Part shown: one piece after another, positions 6,824 to 13,388 of the stretch
Position numbering within the stretch: position 1 is the stretch's first letter
How the letters are laid out: each line of letters begins with the position of its first letter
NCBI GenBank assembly: GCA_964640935.1
Contig: CAZXIY010000032.1
Span: 1 to 13,388, forward strand
Reading direction: 5' to 3'
DNA length: 13,388 nucleotides
DNA from: CAZXIY01 sp964640935
GTDB taxonomy: Archaea; Thermoplasmatota; Thermoplasmata; Methanomassiliicoccales; Methanomethylophilaceae
Program-made: the position numbers and the translations under genes
Notes under the pieces: model-generated
The model's input: only the letters and a program-made list of their open reading frames with translations
Database searches by the model: none
What the model was told of the DNA's origin: nothing

Positions 6824-6896
6824 GCCCTGGTAGTGTAGCGGCCTATCATGAAGCCCTGTCGAGGCTTCGACTCGGATTCGAATTCCGACCAGGGCG
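6824..6896 (+). tRNA. tRNA-Asp (anticodon GUC)
   Basis: A full cloverleaf can be folded by eye. The acceptor stem is GCCCTGG (6824-6830) with CCAGGGC (6889-6895) and discriminator G at 6896. The anticodon stem is AAGCC/GGCTT (6851-6855 and 6863-6867) with loop CTGTCGA and anticodon GTC at 6858-6860. The T-arm is TCGGA/TCCGA with loop TTCGAAT. The D-arm is short with a G-U pair, as in other archaeal tRNA-Asp. The variable region is short. No intron is seen and the 3' CCA is not encoded (CTCA follows), so CCA must be added after transcription. A T-rich stretch (TTTATTCTAAAT, 6901-6912) may end transcription. Confidence 0.95.
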
Positions 6897-6983
6897 CTCA
6901 TTTATTCTAAATCTAAGCAATTGGCACTGTGTCCGCACAATGCTGGTACAACATCCTTAGCAACGATCCCCGACCGCCGGCGA

Positions 6984-7763
6984 TCATATGGAATTGTGCA
7001 GAAGGACCGTATGTTTCCCGACTTTCTCGTCGTAGAACAATTCAGCGTCTATGTTGAACACGACTCTCATATTCTCTGCCGTGAGGACATCCTCCGGCTT
7101 TCCCATGGCATAGATCCTGTGATCGTGTATCATGACGATCCTGTCGCAATACCTTGCAACCATAGGAAGATCGTGCGAGACTATCACCACAGTCAATCCA
7201 TCTTCTCTTGAAAGCTTCTGAACCAGATTCAATGCATCGAACTGCATGCTGATATCAAGATGTAGCGTGGGCTCGTCCATGAGGATGATCTGAGGCGTCT
7301 GAGCTATCGCTCTGGCTATTATCACACGCTGCCTCTCTCCGCCGCTCATGGTATTGATATGCCTGCCGGCAAGTTCGGTGAGGCCGGTACGCGATATCGC
7401 ATCGTCGATTATCTTCGTATCCGAATCCGATTCCCCGGTGAGCATGCCTTGGAACGGGATCCTCCCCATGGCGACGATCTCCCTGACCGTGAATGCAAAG
7501 TTGATCTCGTTGGTCTGAGGGACCACGGCGATCTTGCGTGCAATGTCCTTCTTCTGCATATCCTCCAGATCCTCTCCGTCCAGAAGGACGCAGCCGCCTT
7601 TGGGGGATAGATTCTTGTTCAGATTCTTCAGCAGAGTGGATTTGCCGCATCCGTTAGGTCCGAGTATGCCGATTATCTCCCCTTTGGCTATGTCGAGACT
7701 GACATCCTCGAGCACGGGCTTATCAACGTATTGATAGGACAGCGACTCGATGTTCAGCGTCAA
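6984..7763 (-). CDS. ABC transporter ATPase, iron-siderophore/heme/cobalamin class
   Basis: The nucleotide-binding subunit (259 residues) of an FecE/BtuD-type importer. It shows Walker A GPNGCGKST (residues 35-43), a Q-loop in VPQTNEI (about 80-86), the ABC signature SGGERQR (about 140), Walker B IILMDEPT (about 159) with the usual DISMQ-like D-loop region, and switch His in VSHD (about 193). The N-terminus TLNIESLSYQY is typical. The start is a TTG at 7763-7761 that overlaps the permease stop as TTGA, with GAGGTGG seven bases upstream; this fits the protein family start, while the longer open frame upstream is antisense-like reading through the permease gene. Translation is probably coupled to the permease. 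It is the last gene of the transporter operon and converges on tRNA-Asp. Confidence 0.93.
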   Translation of the reverse strand: MTLNIESLSYQYVDKPVLEDVSLDIAKGEIIGILGPNGCGKSTLLKNLNKNLSPKGGCVLLDGEDLEDMQKKDIARKIAVVPQTNEINFAFTVREIVAMGRIPFQGMLTGESDSDTKIIDDAISRTGLTELAGRHINTMSGGERQRVIIARAIAQTPQIILMDEPTLHLDISMQFDALNLVQKLSREDGLTVVIVSHDLPMVARYCDRIVMIHDHRIYAMGKPEDVLTAENMRVVFNIDAELFYDEKVGKHTVLLHNSI

Positions 7764-8791
7764 TTCCAGCCCACCTCTTTCTTCCTTCTGAGCAGAAGAT
7801 AGATGAACACCGGCGCTCCGATCAATGCCGTGACGACACCTATAGGCAGCGTGCCGTAAGCAGGTGCAACGATATGAGCCACATAGTCGCAAATCAGTAT
7901 GAATGACGACCCGGCGATCATGCTCAATGGCATTATGAGGCGGTTATCCGGACCGAGCAGTATCCTGAGGATATGGGGTATCACGAGTCCCACGAATCCT
8001 ATGACCCCGACAAACGAAACGGCAGCGGCGACAATGACCGTGGAAAGTATAAGGACGAACAATCTGGTCTTCTTAACATCTATACCCAGATCCATCGCGT
8101 GGGCGTCTCCGAGCATCATCGCATTCAAACCCTTTGCCTGTGTTATCAGGAACAGAGAACTGATGAGTATCACCGGTGCGGCGAATGCTATCTCGCCCCA
8201 GTCGGCATTCCCGAGATTTCCCATGGTCCAGAAAACTATGCCCTCAAGCTTGTCGCCTGAGATGAACGTGAGGAATGATACCAGAGCGGACATCAGCGAT
8301 GACACAGCGATTCCGGCAAGTATCAACGATTCCGTTCTTACCGCTCCGCCGACCTTCGCCATGCCGTAGACCAGCCCCATCGTGATGAAACATGTGATGA
8401 ACGCCAATACCGGCGTAAGAAGGGCCTGAGGGATGAACGATATCGTGAACAGCATCCCGATCGCCGCTCCGAGCGATGCTCCGGACGAAAGACCCAGGAT
8501 GTAAGGGGACGCCAACGGGTTCCTGAATACCGCCTGCATGGCGGTACCCGCTATCGCGAGACCCGCACCGATGAATATCCCGATTACGACTCTCGGGGCG
8601 TTGATATCCCTGACGATTATATTGGACGACCATGTGCCGTTACCCAACAGAGAATTCCATACTTCTATGAATGAATAGCTTTTATCGCCGGAGACCCAGG
8701 ACAGATCCAAGAACATACAGACTAGTGCCAATAGGACTAATGCTGCGACTGCCAAAGTTATCTTCAGTTTCCTGTTCTTGTTTTCTGCCAA
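7760..8791 (-). CDS. FecCD/BtuC-family ABC transporter permease
   Basis: An integral membrane subunit of 343 residues with about ten hydrophobic segments. The family signature APRVVIGIFIGAGLAIAG followed by MQAVFRNPLASPYILGLS (about 69-105) is clear, as is the coupling and C-terminal region VSFVGVIGFVGLVIPHILRILLG (about 255-280), a hallmark of siderophore, heme and vitamin B12 permeases. Substrate cannot be read from the sequence. The start used is a TTG at 8791-8789, with GGTGAT placed three bases upstream where it can pair with the 16S tail; no better in-frame ATG exists, since the nearby ATG at about 8796 is in another frame. It follows the binding-protein gene by 51 bases and overlaps the ATPase start. 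Confidence 0.93.
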   Translation of the reverse strand: MAENKNRKLKITLAVAALVLLALVCMFLDLSWVSGDKSYSFIEVWNSLLGNGTWSSNIIVRDINAPRVVIGIFIGAGLAIAGTAMQAVFRNPLASPYILGLSSGASLGAAIGMLFTISFIPQALLTPVLAFITCFITMGLVYGMAKVGGAVRTESLILAGIAVSSLMSALVSFLTFISGDKLEGIVFWTMGNLGNADWGEIAFAAPVILISSLFLITQAKGLNAMMLGDAHAMDLGIDVKKTRLFVLILSTVIVAAAVSFVGVIGFVGLVIPHILRILLGPDNRLIMPLSMIAGSSFILICDYVAHIVAPAYGTLPIGVVTALIGAPVFIYLLLRRKKEVGWN

Positions 8792-8842
8792 TGCATCACC
8801 GTCGATGTTATGATAAGAGGTTTGAAATGGTTTTTCACCGCA

Positions 8843-9964
8843 TCATTTCTTCATGAAATAGTATGCGACACCGATTATCGCTACGACCGCAATGACCGCG
8901 GCGATAATGTAGATTGTGGTGTTCTGATCATTCCCTTTAGGGACATCCGGCACATCGCCGCTGAACAAAGACGGATACATGGCAACGGCCATTGTCCATA
9001 CGCCGGTCATACTATCTATTGAGAAATTGTTCCACAACGGATCGAGAGGGACAAGTTTAACATCACTTGGGATCATATTCTTCAGTTCTGTAAGCTTGGC
9101 ATCATCCTTTGTGATACTGTTATCCACGAACACGACTGTTTTTGTACCATATTTCTCAATGAGCTCCACAGGATTCGCCGCATACGTCGGCTTGGCTTTG
9201 GACTCGTCTACTGTGACAGCATTCCCGCCGGCCTCGATCAGCATTGATGTTGCAAGAGACCCCGTGTTGCCTACTTTGTAGTTACTGCTGGAAAACGTTA
9301 TGTAGAACGCCTTTACCTTGCTTTCTTCAGTCGTTATACCTGCGGACGCAAGGGTTGTCTCTATCTTTTCAGAAACATATGACATCTTATCAACAACACT
9401 CGATACAGATCCGGTGAGGGCCTTGGAGACCTCCCCGACAAATTTCACCGTTTCAGTGTAATCTGTTATGCTATACCAAACAAGAATCTTCTTGAATCCA
9501 TATCCCGTAAAATAATCTATCAGACTGTTGAGATATGTTTCGGATCCATTCAGTATCAATGTGTCATTGGTTCTGTCAAATTTACCGGTCGCAGGATCTG
9601 ATGCGTCTATTATGTCGGTCTTGAGAGCTTCGACACCGCTGTTATACACGTTGCCGTTGGCCGCGATATCCCCTTTGGAAATGCGATCTCTTAGGTCATT
9701 GAAGACCGAGCTGCTGTTCGCTTTAGAATAACTATCACAAACGACTATCTTGTCCAACTGTCCAAGCTGTATCACTGTTGCAGTTACCCCAACACCAACG
9801 GTCATTACTTTTTCCGACGGTTCGTCATAAGTGATCGTTACGCCTCTCCCGTCCGTCACAGTGTACGACGTTGCGGCGTCGCTGCCCGAGTCCGATAGCA
9901 CTATGCATGCGGACGACAGCATTATGACCACGACCGCCAGAGAAATTGTCTTCATTAGATTCAT
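8843..9964 (-). CDS. Membrane-anchored ABC transporter substrate-binding protein (type III, iron/cobalamin class)
   Basis: A 373-residue extracytoplasmic binding protein, first gene of the importer operon. The N-terminus (MKTISLAVVVIMLSSAC region) is a signal peptide. A Cys lies at its end but the preceding SSA lacks the usual lipobox Leu at -3, so lipid attachment is doubtful. The mature part starts with YTVTDGRGVTITY, the usual opening of PF01497-type proteins, followed by the two lobes. The C-terminus has a hydrophobic helix TIYIIAAVIAVVAIIGVAYY and MKK, anchoring the protein to the membrane, a common archaeal arrangement. The ATG at 9964 is chosen because GGTG lies six bases upstream and the predicted transcription start (about 9993) lies downstream of the earlier GTG at 10006; an ATG at 9955 is also possible. 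Ligand may be Fe-siderophore, heme or a corrinoid; methylotrophic methanogens need corrinoids, but that is context, not proof. Confidence 0.88.
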   Translation of the reverse strand: MNLMKTISLAVVVIMLSSACIVLSDSGSDAATSYTVTDGRGVTITYDEPSEKVMTVGVGVTATVIQLGQLDKIVVCDSYSKANSSSVFNDLRDRISKGDIAANGNVYNSGVEALKTDIIDASDPATGKFDRTNDTLILNGSETYLNSLIDYFTGYGFKKILVWYSITDYTETVKFVGEVSKALTGSVSSVVDKMSYVSEKIETTLASAGITTEESKVKAFYITFSSSNYKVGNTGSLATSMLIEAGGNAVTVDESKAKPTYAANPVELIEKYGTKTVVFVDNSITKDDAKLTELKNMIPSDVKLVPLDPLWNNFSIDSMTGVWTMAVAMYPSLFSGDVPDVPKGNDQNTTIYIIAAVIAVVAIIGVAYYFMKK

Positions 9965-10015
9965 TTTTAGCACCGTTTTCTTGAATATGGCCTTTTGTGG
10001 TTTCACATTCTGTCG

Positions 10016-10023
10016 TTATTTAA
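10016..10023 (-). promoter_or_regulatory. TATA box of the ABC importer operon
   Basis: The minus strand reads TTAAATAA within TCATTAAATAACG. A start near 9993 is predicted, giving a leader of about 29 bases before the ATG at 9964. The rest of 10024-10115 is very AT-rich and holds the direct repeat described separately. Confidence 0.5.
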
Positions 10024-10073
10024 TGATTTTTTAATATGTGTTATCTAATATTCTTAATTGTAATAAATTAGCA

Positions 10074-10112
10074 TAATTAATGTTACTAATGTACTAATTA
10101 ATATTACTAATG
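10074..10112. repeat. Tandem 18-bp direct repeat with 21-bp period, importer/panD divergent region
   Basis: Copy 1 at 10074-10091 is TAATTAATGTTACTAATG and copy 2 at 10095-10112 is TAATTAATATTACTAATG: 17 of 18 bases are the same, with a 3-base spacer. The 21-bp period equals two helical turns, placing both copies on the same face of DNA. It lies 50-90 bp upstream of the importer TATA box and 80-120 bp upstream of panD. A regulator binding region for the importer is a reasonable reading; this is inference. Confidence 0.65.
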
Positions 10113-10193
10113 CTCAAATATCCGACTTCTCCGCTCATTACCATTTTTCATCAAGAGGGAAAGTTTCTTTTACAGCGATACAATAGACGATGC

Positions 10194-10541
10194 ATGCGTT
10201 GGATGCTTCGCGGTAAGATCCACAGAGCTACCGTCACCGAGACCAGGCTCGATTACGAAGGGAGCATTACCGTTGATTGCGATTTATTGGATAAGGCCGG
10301 AATTTGGCTCGGCGAAAAGGTCACAATAGCGGATGTGAACAACGGCAACCGCTTCGAAACGTACACTCTACCGGGAGACCGCGGCTCCGGAATCATAGCA
10401 CTGAACGGCGCGGCCGCCCATCTTTGCGATATCGGCGACAAGATCATCATAATGGGATATGAGCTCACAGACGAACCGATACACGCCAAGGTCGTTCTCG
10501 TCGACGGGGACAACCACGTCAAGAAGGAGTTCGTCTACTGA
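10194..10541 (+). CDS. panD: Aspartate 1-decarboxylase, pyruvoyl-dependent (bacterial-type PanD)
   Basis: The protein converts L-aspartate to beta-alanine for pantothenate/coenzyme A synthesis and is made as an inactive precursor that cleaves itself. The 115-residue product matches PanD from end to end: MLRGKIHRATVTETRLDYEGS at the start (Lys8, His10), self-cleavage site Gly23-Ser24 where Ser becomes the pyruvoyl group, NGNRFETY (Arg and Tyr of the active site), then RGSGIIALNGAAAH and GDKIIIMGYE. Length is slightly under the roughly 126 residues of E. coli PanD. The ATG at 10194 is chosen because it matches the family start; the frame is open 28 codons further up without similarity. No Shine-Dalgarno is seen, so the message may be leaderless. 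The stop overlaps the next gene start as TGATG. Most characterised archaea use an unrelated PLP enzyme for this step. Confidence 0.93.
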   Translation: MRWMLRGKIHRATVTETRLDYEGSITVDCDLLDKAGIWLGEKVTIADVNNGNRFETYTLPGDRGSGIIALNGAAAHLCDIGDKIIIMGYELTDEPIHAKVVLVDGDNHVKKEFVY

Positions 10542-10945
10542 TGTCCCTAAGGATCTATTCCGACGGCGGGGCCAGGGGTAATCCCGGCCCATCGGCATTC
10601 GCGATTGTCGTCACAAGGGACGGCAGGATGATCTATGAGCATTCCGAGTTCCTCGGAATCCATACGAACAATTACGCTGAGTACAGAGGCCTGATAGCCG
10701 CTGTCACCAAGGCCATCGAATTGAAGGACGATGACGTCGAGTTCGTCATGGACTCGGAACTCGTTATAAAGCAGATGAACGGCGAATACAAGGTCAAATC
10801 GCCGAATATCGCAGAACTTCACAAAGATGCGAAAGCTCTCTCATCGATGATCGGAACCGTAAGATTCACGCATGTGAGACGCGAGAACCCGATGATCTCC
10901 AGAGCAGATTTCCTTCTCAACGAAGAGATGGACAGGAACGTCTAA
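10541..10945 (+). CDS. rnhA: Ribonuclease HI family protein
   Basis: A 134-residue RNase H-fold nuclease that cuts the RNA strand of RNA-DNA hybrids. All four catalytic carboxylates are in place: Asp8 in IYSDGGARGNPG, Glu47 in TNNYAEYRGL, Asp71 in VMDSELVIKQMNG and Asp123 in SRADFLLNEEMD. It lacks the basic protrusion of E. coli RNase HI and is of the compact type known from Sulfolobus and Halobacterium. The final motif differs a little from the usual HVPRxxNxxAD (here HVRRENPMISRAD). The ATG shares one base with the panD stop, so the two genes are co-transcribed and translationally coupled. Its end overlaps the convergent hisS gene by four bases. Confidence 0.92.
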   Translation: MSLRIYSDGGARGNPGPSAFAIVVTRDGRMIYEHSEFLGIHTNNYAEYRGLIAAVTKAIELKDDDVEFVMDSELVIKQMNGEYKVKSPNIAELHKDAKALSSMIGTVRFTHVRRENPMISRADFLLNEEMDRNV

Positions 10946-12186
10946 CTCAGTTCCTTCACAAGATCCTCGATCTTCAGGAGCTTCTGTTCGCCTGTCTCCA
11001 TATTCCTGAGCGTAACAGAATCCTGTTGCAGTTCCTGTTTTCCGACGATCACAGCGTATTGCGATTTCACCAACGATGCATACTTCAGGGCTTTGGCCAT
11101 CTTGCGTCCCATGATGTCCACATCCGAACGGATCCCGGCCGAACGGAGAGCTGCGACGATCTTGAACGAATCGATCTTCACATCATCCGATACCGGTATG
11201 ACGTAGGCCTTCAGGCCTTCTTTCTCATACGTCTGCCCTTCTTTCTCCATAGCGAGAAGTATCCTGTCGAATCCGATTGCGAATCCCGTGGAGAATACCT
11301 TCTCTCCTCCGAAGAGCTCCGAAAGCGTGTACGAACCTCCGCCGCAGATCTGTTTCTCTGCACCGAGCGATGGGGCCTCCGCTTCGAAGACAAGCCCGGT
11401 GTAGTAATCCAATCCTCTGACAACGCCTAGGTCGATCTCGACATCGTTCACGCCCATCGCCGACAGTATGTCCACAACGCTGCGGAGATACTCCCCTGCA
11501 TCGCCGGGCACCTCGGCAAGGACCTCTTTACCGCCGACGGTCTCTGTCAGCTTGAAGATCTCGTCCATGCTCTCTTTGGACACACCCATGTCTGCGAGTA
11601 TCGGCTCGGCCTCATCGTAGAGCTTCTTATCCAGTTTCTGGAGGACCTCGGCCATCCTTTCCTTCGGCACGCCTGCGTCGGTGACCTTCTGCCTGAGGAC
11701 GCCTATGTGCCCTATCCTGATCTTGTATTCATTCAGACCGAGGGCTTTTATCATCGATGCTGCCATCGCGATGATCTCCGCATCGGATTCCGGATTCGCG
11801 TTCCCGATGAGCTCCGCCCCGAATTGGAAGAATTCCCTGTATCTGCCGCTCTGCGGCCTTTCGTATCTGAAACACTGACCGAAATAGAATATCTTGATCG
11901 GTTTCGGATCGTTGCTCATCCCGTTGACGAACATGCGTATCGCCGGAGCGGTCATCTCCGGACGAAGTGCGATATCCCTTCCGCCCTTGTCCTGGAAAGC
12001 ATACAACTCGCCGAGGACCCCAGGGCCGGACCTGAGGATGAAGAGCTCCGCTTCCTCGAATATCGGGGTCGCGATCTCTCTGAAACCGAATGTCTTTGCG
12101 ACGTCCCTGAGGATGCCTTCGTAGTGTCTTCTCTTCTCCATCTCATCCGGAAGGAAATCTCTTGTACCGCGGGGACGCTGAATCAT
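10942..12186 (-). CDS. hisS: Histidyl-tRNA synthetase
   Basis: A class II aminoacyl-tRNA synthetase (EC 6.1.1.21), 414 residues, normal for the family. Visible parts are RGTRDFLPDE at the start; motif 2 FRYERPQSGRYREFFQFGAE (about 108-127), with the Arg that contacts ATP; the His-specific loop GLDYYTGLVFEAE (about 256-268); motif 3 GFAIGFDRIL (about 299-308); and a C-terminal anticodon-binding domain (about 320-410). The ATG at 12186 fits the family start (MIQRPRGTRDF). There is no Shine-Dalgarno; the TATA box 26-27 bp upstream implies a leaderless message. The stop is TAG, the only amber stop among the 14 protein genes here. Confidence 0.95.
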   Translation of the reverse strand: MIQRPRGTRDFLPDEMEKRRHYEGILRDVAKTFGFREIATPIFEEAELFILRSGPGVLGELYAFQDKGGRDIALRPEMTAPAIRMFVNGMSNDPKPIKIFYFGQCFRYERPQSGRYREFFQFGAELIGNANPESDAEIIAMAASMIKALGLNEYKIRIGHIGVLRQKVTDAGVPKERMAEVLQKLDKKLYDEAEPILADMGVSKESMDEIFKLTETVGGKEVLAEVPGDAGEYLRSVVDILSAMGVNDVEIDLGVVRGLDYYTGLVFEAEAPSLGAEKQICGGGSYTLSELFGGEKVFSTGFAIGFDRILLAMEKEGQTYEKEGLKAYVIPVSDDVKIDSFKIVAALRSAGIRSDVDIMGRKMAKALKYASLVKSQYAVIVGKQELQQDSVTLRNMETGEQKLLKIEDLVKELS

Positions 12187-12208
12187 GATACGACGAATAA
12201 AAAGGGCC

Positions 12209-12216
12209 GTATAAAT
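12209..12216 (-). promoter_or_regulatory. TATA box of hisS (leaderless transcript)
   Basis: The minus strand reads ATTTATAC, with TTTATA at 12215-12210, centred 26 bp before the A of the hisS ATG at 12186. It occupies the 36-bp gap after the GTPase gene. A T-run on the minus strand (TTTTT, 12203-12199) lies between box and start and could also end transcripts from upstream. Confidence 0.65.
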
Positions 12217-12222
12217 GTGTTC

Positions 12223-13329
12223 TTAGATGTTACGCTTGACGATGATGCAGAGAACATCCTGATCTTCGACTACATGATCGAGACCGACGGTCTGACCGGG
12301 GAATTTAGCACTTGTACCCCATACCATCGCGTACCTGAAGTTCTGACGGAACGCCCTGTGTATAAGCTCGCAGACATCCCCGACCGTGTTGCCGCGTTTG
12401 ACGATCAGCGGGACGTTCATATCGGCCTCCTGACCCTGCGGCTTGAGATAGACGCGGATCATGTCGATGGTGTCGTAAAGGCCCTGCTTGAGTTCGTTCA
12501 TGCCCATGCCGGTAGCTGCAGAGCACGGGAACAATTCGTACTCCTTGTTGCGTTCCAACGCTTTCTCCAATTCGCCGTGAACGGCGATATCGACCTTGTT
12601 GATGGCCATTATCGCCTTGATATAAACGCGGTTGCCGGCAAGGATATCCAGCATCTGCTCGACATTGATATCCTCACGGACGACGACGGTAGCGTTGATG
12701 TATCCGTACGCAGCGGTCATATCCTTGATCGTCTCGGCCGTTATCTTGGTCAGCCTGACGGTCGGCTTGACCTGTATACCGCCGCTGTCGCCGGTCGTAA
12801 TGGTAACATCCGGCCTGTACTGGTTGAGACGTATGGCGGCATTGTAAAGCTCGTTGAAAAGGATCGATATATCGGGGTTGAAGACGTCCACGACCAGAAG
12901 TATCACATCTGCAGACCTGGCCGCGGCGATGACCTCCCTGCCCCTTCCTTTACCTCTGGAAGCATCTTTGATGAGTCCCGGCATATCCAGGATCTGAATC
13001 TTCGCGTGGTTGTACTCCATAACTCCCGGAACGACATCCAGCGTAGTGAACTGGTACGCAGCCACCTCGGACTTGGCACCGGTGAGCTGGTTGAGAAGCG
13101 TCGATTTACCTACACTGGGGAATCCGACGAGAGCTACGGTCGCATTTCCGGCCTTCTTGACGTAGAAACCTTTGGTGTTGCCCTTTGCGGACTTCCTCTT
13201 CTCGTCCTCTACGCTGAGGCGGGCGATCCTCGCTTTGAGCTTGCCGATGTGGCCTTCTGTCGCTTTGTTGCGCTTGGTGTTGGAGATCTCCTCCTCAAGT
13301 TGCGCTATCTGCTCCTCAATCGTGGCCAT
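12223..13329 (-). CDS. DRG-family (Obg superfamily) GTPase with TGS domain
   Basis: A 368-residue translation-associated GTPase of the archaeal/eukaryotic DRG (Rbg) family, thought to act with ribosomes. An N-terminal charged coiled-coil (about 3-47, IEEQIAQLEEEISNTKRNK) is followed by the G domain: G1 GFPSVGKST (69-77), switch I with TTLDVVPG (about 97-104), G3 DMPG followed by LIKDASRGKGRGR (about 116-132, the DRG-typical Gly-rich loop), G4 NKVD (about 243) and SAATG (G5). The usual DRG insertion sits between G3 and G4. A TGS domain (about 295-368, VPLIVKRGNTVGDVCELIH) ends the protein. The ATG at 13329 is chosen since AAAGGAG lies six bases upstream; an upstream GTG ten codons earlier is rejected. 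A TATA-like element lies at 13370-13362. It is upstream of hisS on the same strand with 36 bp between. Confidence 0.95.
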   Translation of the reverse strand: MATIEEQIAQLEEEISNTKRNKATEGHIGKLKARIARLSVEDEKRKSAKGNTKGFYVKKAGNATVALVGFPSVGKSTLLNQLTGAKSEVAAYQFTTLDVVPGVMEYNHAKIQILDMPGLIKDASRGKGRGREVIAAARSADVILLVVDVFNPDISILFNELYNAAIRLNQYRPDVTITTGDSGGIQVKPTVRLTKITAETIKDMTAAYGYINATVVVREDINVEQMLDILAGNRVYIKAIMAINKVDIAVHGELEKALERNKEYELFPCSAATGMGMNELKQGLYDTIDMIRVYLKPQGQEADMNVPLIVKRGNTVGDVCELIHRAFRQNFRYAMVWGTSAKFPGQTVGLDHVVEDQDVLCIIVKRNI

Positions 13330-13361
13330 GGCAATCTCCTTTCCGCTGATGATGCACACGC

Positions 13362-13370
13362 GATATATTA
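13362..13370 (-). promoter_or_regulatory. TATA box of the DRG-family GTPase gene
   Basis: TAATATATC on the minus strand, centred about 37 bp upstream of the ATG. The predicted start falls near 13339, close to the ribosome-binding site, so the exact start is uncertain. The element lies near the window edge. Confidence 0.4.
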
Positions 13371-13388
13371 TTCTTTTATCGGCACGTG

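Noticed and set aside
6658..6849. Small minus-strand frames upstream of the CBS-ParB gene overlapping tRNA-Asp
   Set aside because: They run through a certain tRNA gene and its promoter, and lack ribosome-binding sites.
6970..6984. GC-rich palindrome (CGCCGGCG-like) after the ATPase gene as a terminator
   Set aside because: The arms leave no loop and no T-run follows on the minus strand.
6921..7211. A 96-codon plus-strand frame after tRNA-Asp
   Set aside because: It lies mostly antisense to the ATPase gene, has no ribosome-binding site and no recognisable domain.
10053..10071. A possible third copy of the 18-bp importer repeat
   Set aside because: Only about five consecutive bases agree; likely AT-rich background.

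Overview
The window reads as a chromosomal segment of a methanogenic archaeon, most likely a member of the Methanomassiliicoccales (class Thermoplasmata). The archaeal signs are four-subunit pyruvate synthase genes in the order porC-D-A-B, a DRG-family (developmentally regulated GTP-binding) GTPase, TATA-box promoters about 26-29 bp upstream of gene starts, an apparently leaderless hisS, and a tRNA gene without an encoded CCA. The finer placement is inference from protein style. Strong TGA preference (11 of 14 stops) with a single TAG is compatible with, but does not prove, a pyrrolysine-using lineage.

Layout. Positions 1-175 hold the C-terminus of a VOC/glyoxalase-fold protein. Positions 222-3155 (minus strand) hold the porCDAB operon, whose subunits are linked by overlaps of a few bases. 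A 290-bp divergent control region follows, with promoters for por and for ppsA, a 14-bp direct repeat at 32-bp spacing, and a palindrome on the predicted ppsA transcription start. ppsA (3446-5791) encodes phosphoenolpyruvate synthase. Together por and pps give acetyl-CoA + CO2 -> pyruvate -> PEP, the entry to gluconeogenesis and biosynthesis in an autotrophic or methylotrophic methanogen. Directly abutting it tail-to-tail is a minus-strand gene for a two-CBS-domain protein fused to a ParB/Srx-fold domain. Then comes a tRNA-Asp(GUC) gene on the plus strand.

Positions 6984-9964 (minus strand) are a complete iron-siderophore/heme/cobalamin-class ABC importer: membrane-anchored binding protein, FecCD/BtuC-type permease, ATPase. 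Its AT-rich upstream region carries an 18-bp direct repeat with a 21-bp period. Divergent to it, 10194-10945 carries bacterial-type panD (aspartate 1-decarboxylase, beta-alanine for coenzyme A) overlapped by an RNase HI gene. Two minus-strand information-processing genes close the window: hisS and a DRG-family GTPase with a TGS domain.

Most of the window is ordinary core metabolism and housekeeping. I see no CRISPR array, transposon, prophage or toxin-antitoxin cassette. The parts most deserving a second look are the CBS-ParB/Srx protein (possibly a nucleotide-regulated, free-serine-kinase-like enzyme), bacterial-type PanD in an archaeon, the repeat and dyad elements in the three divergent control regions, and the lone amber stop of hisS.
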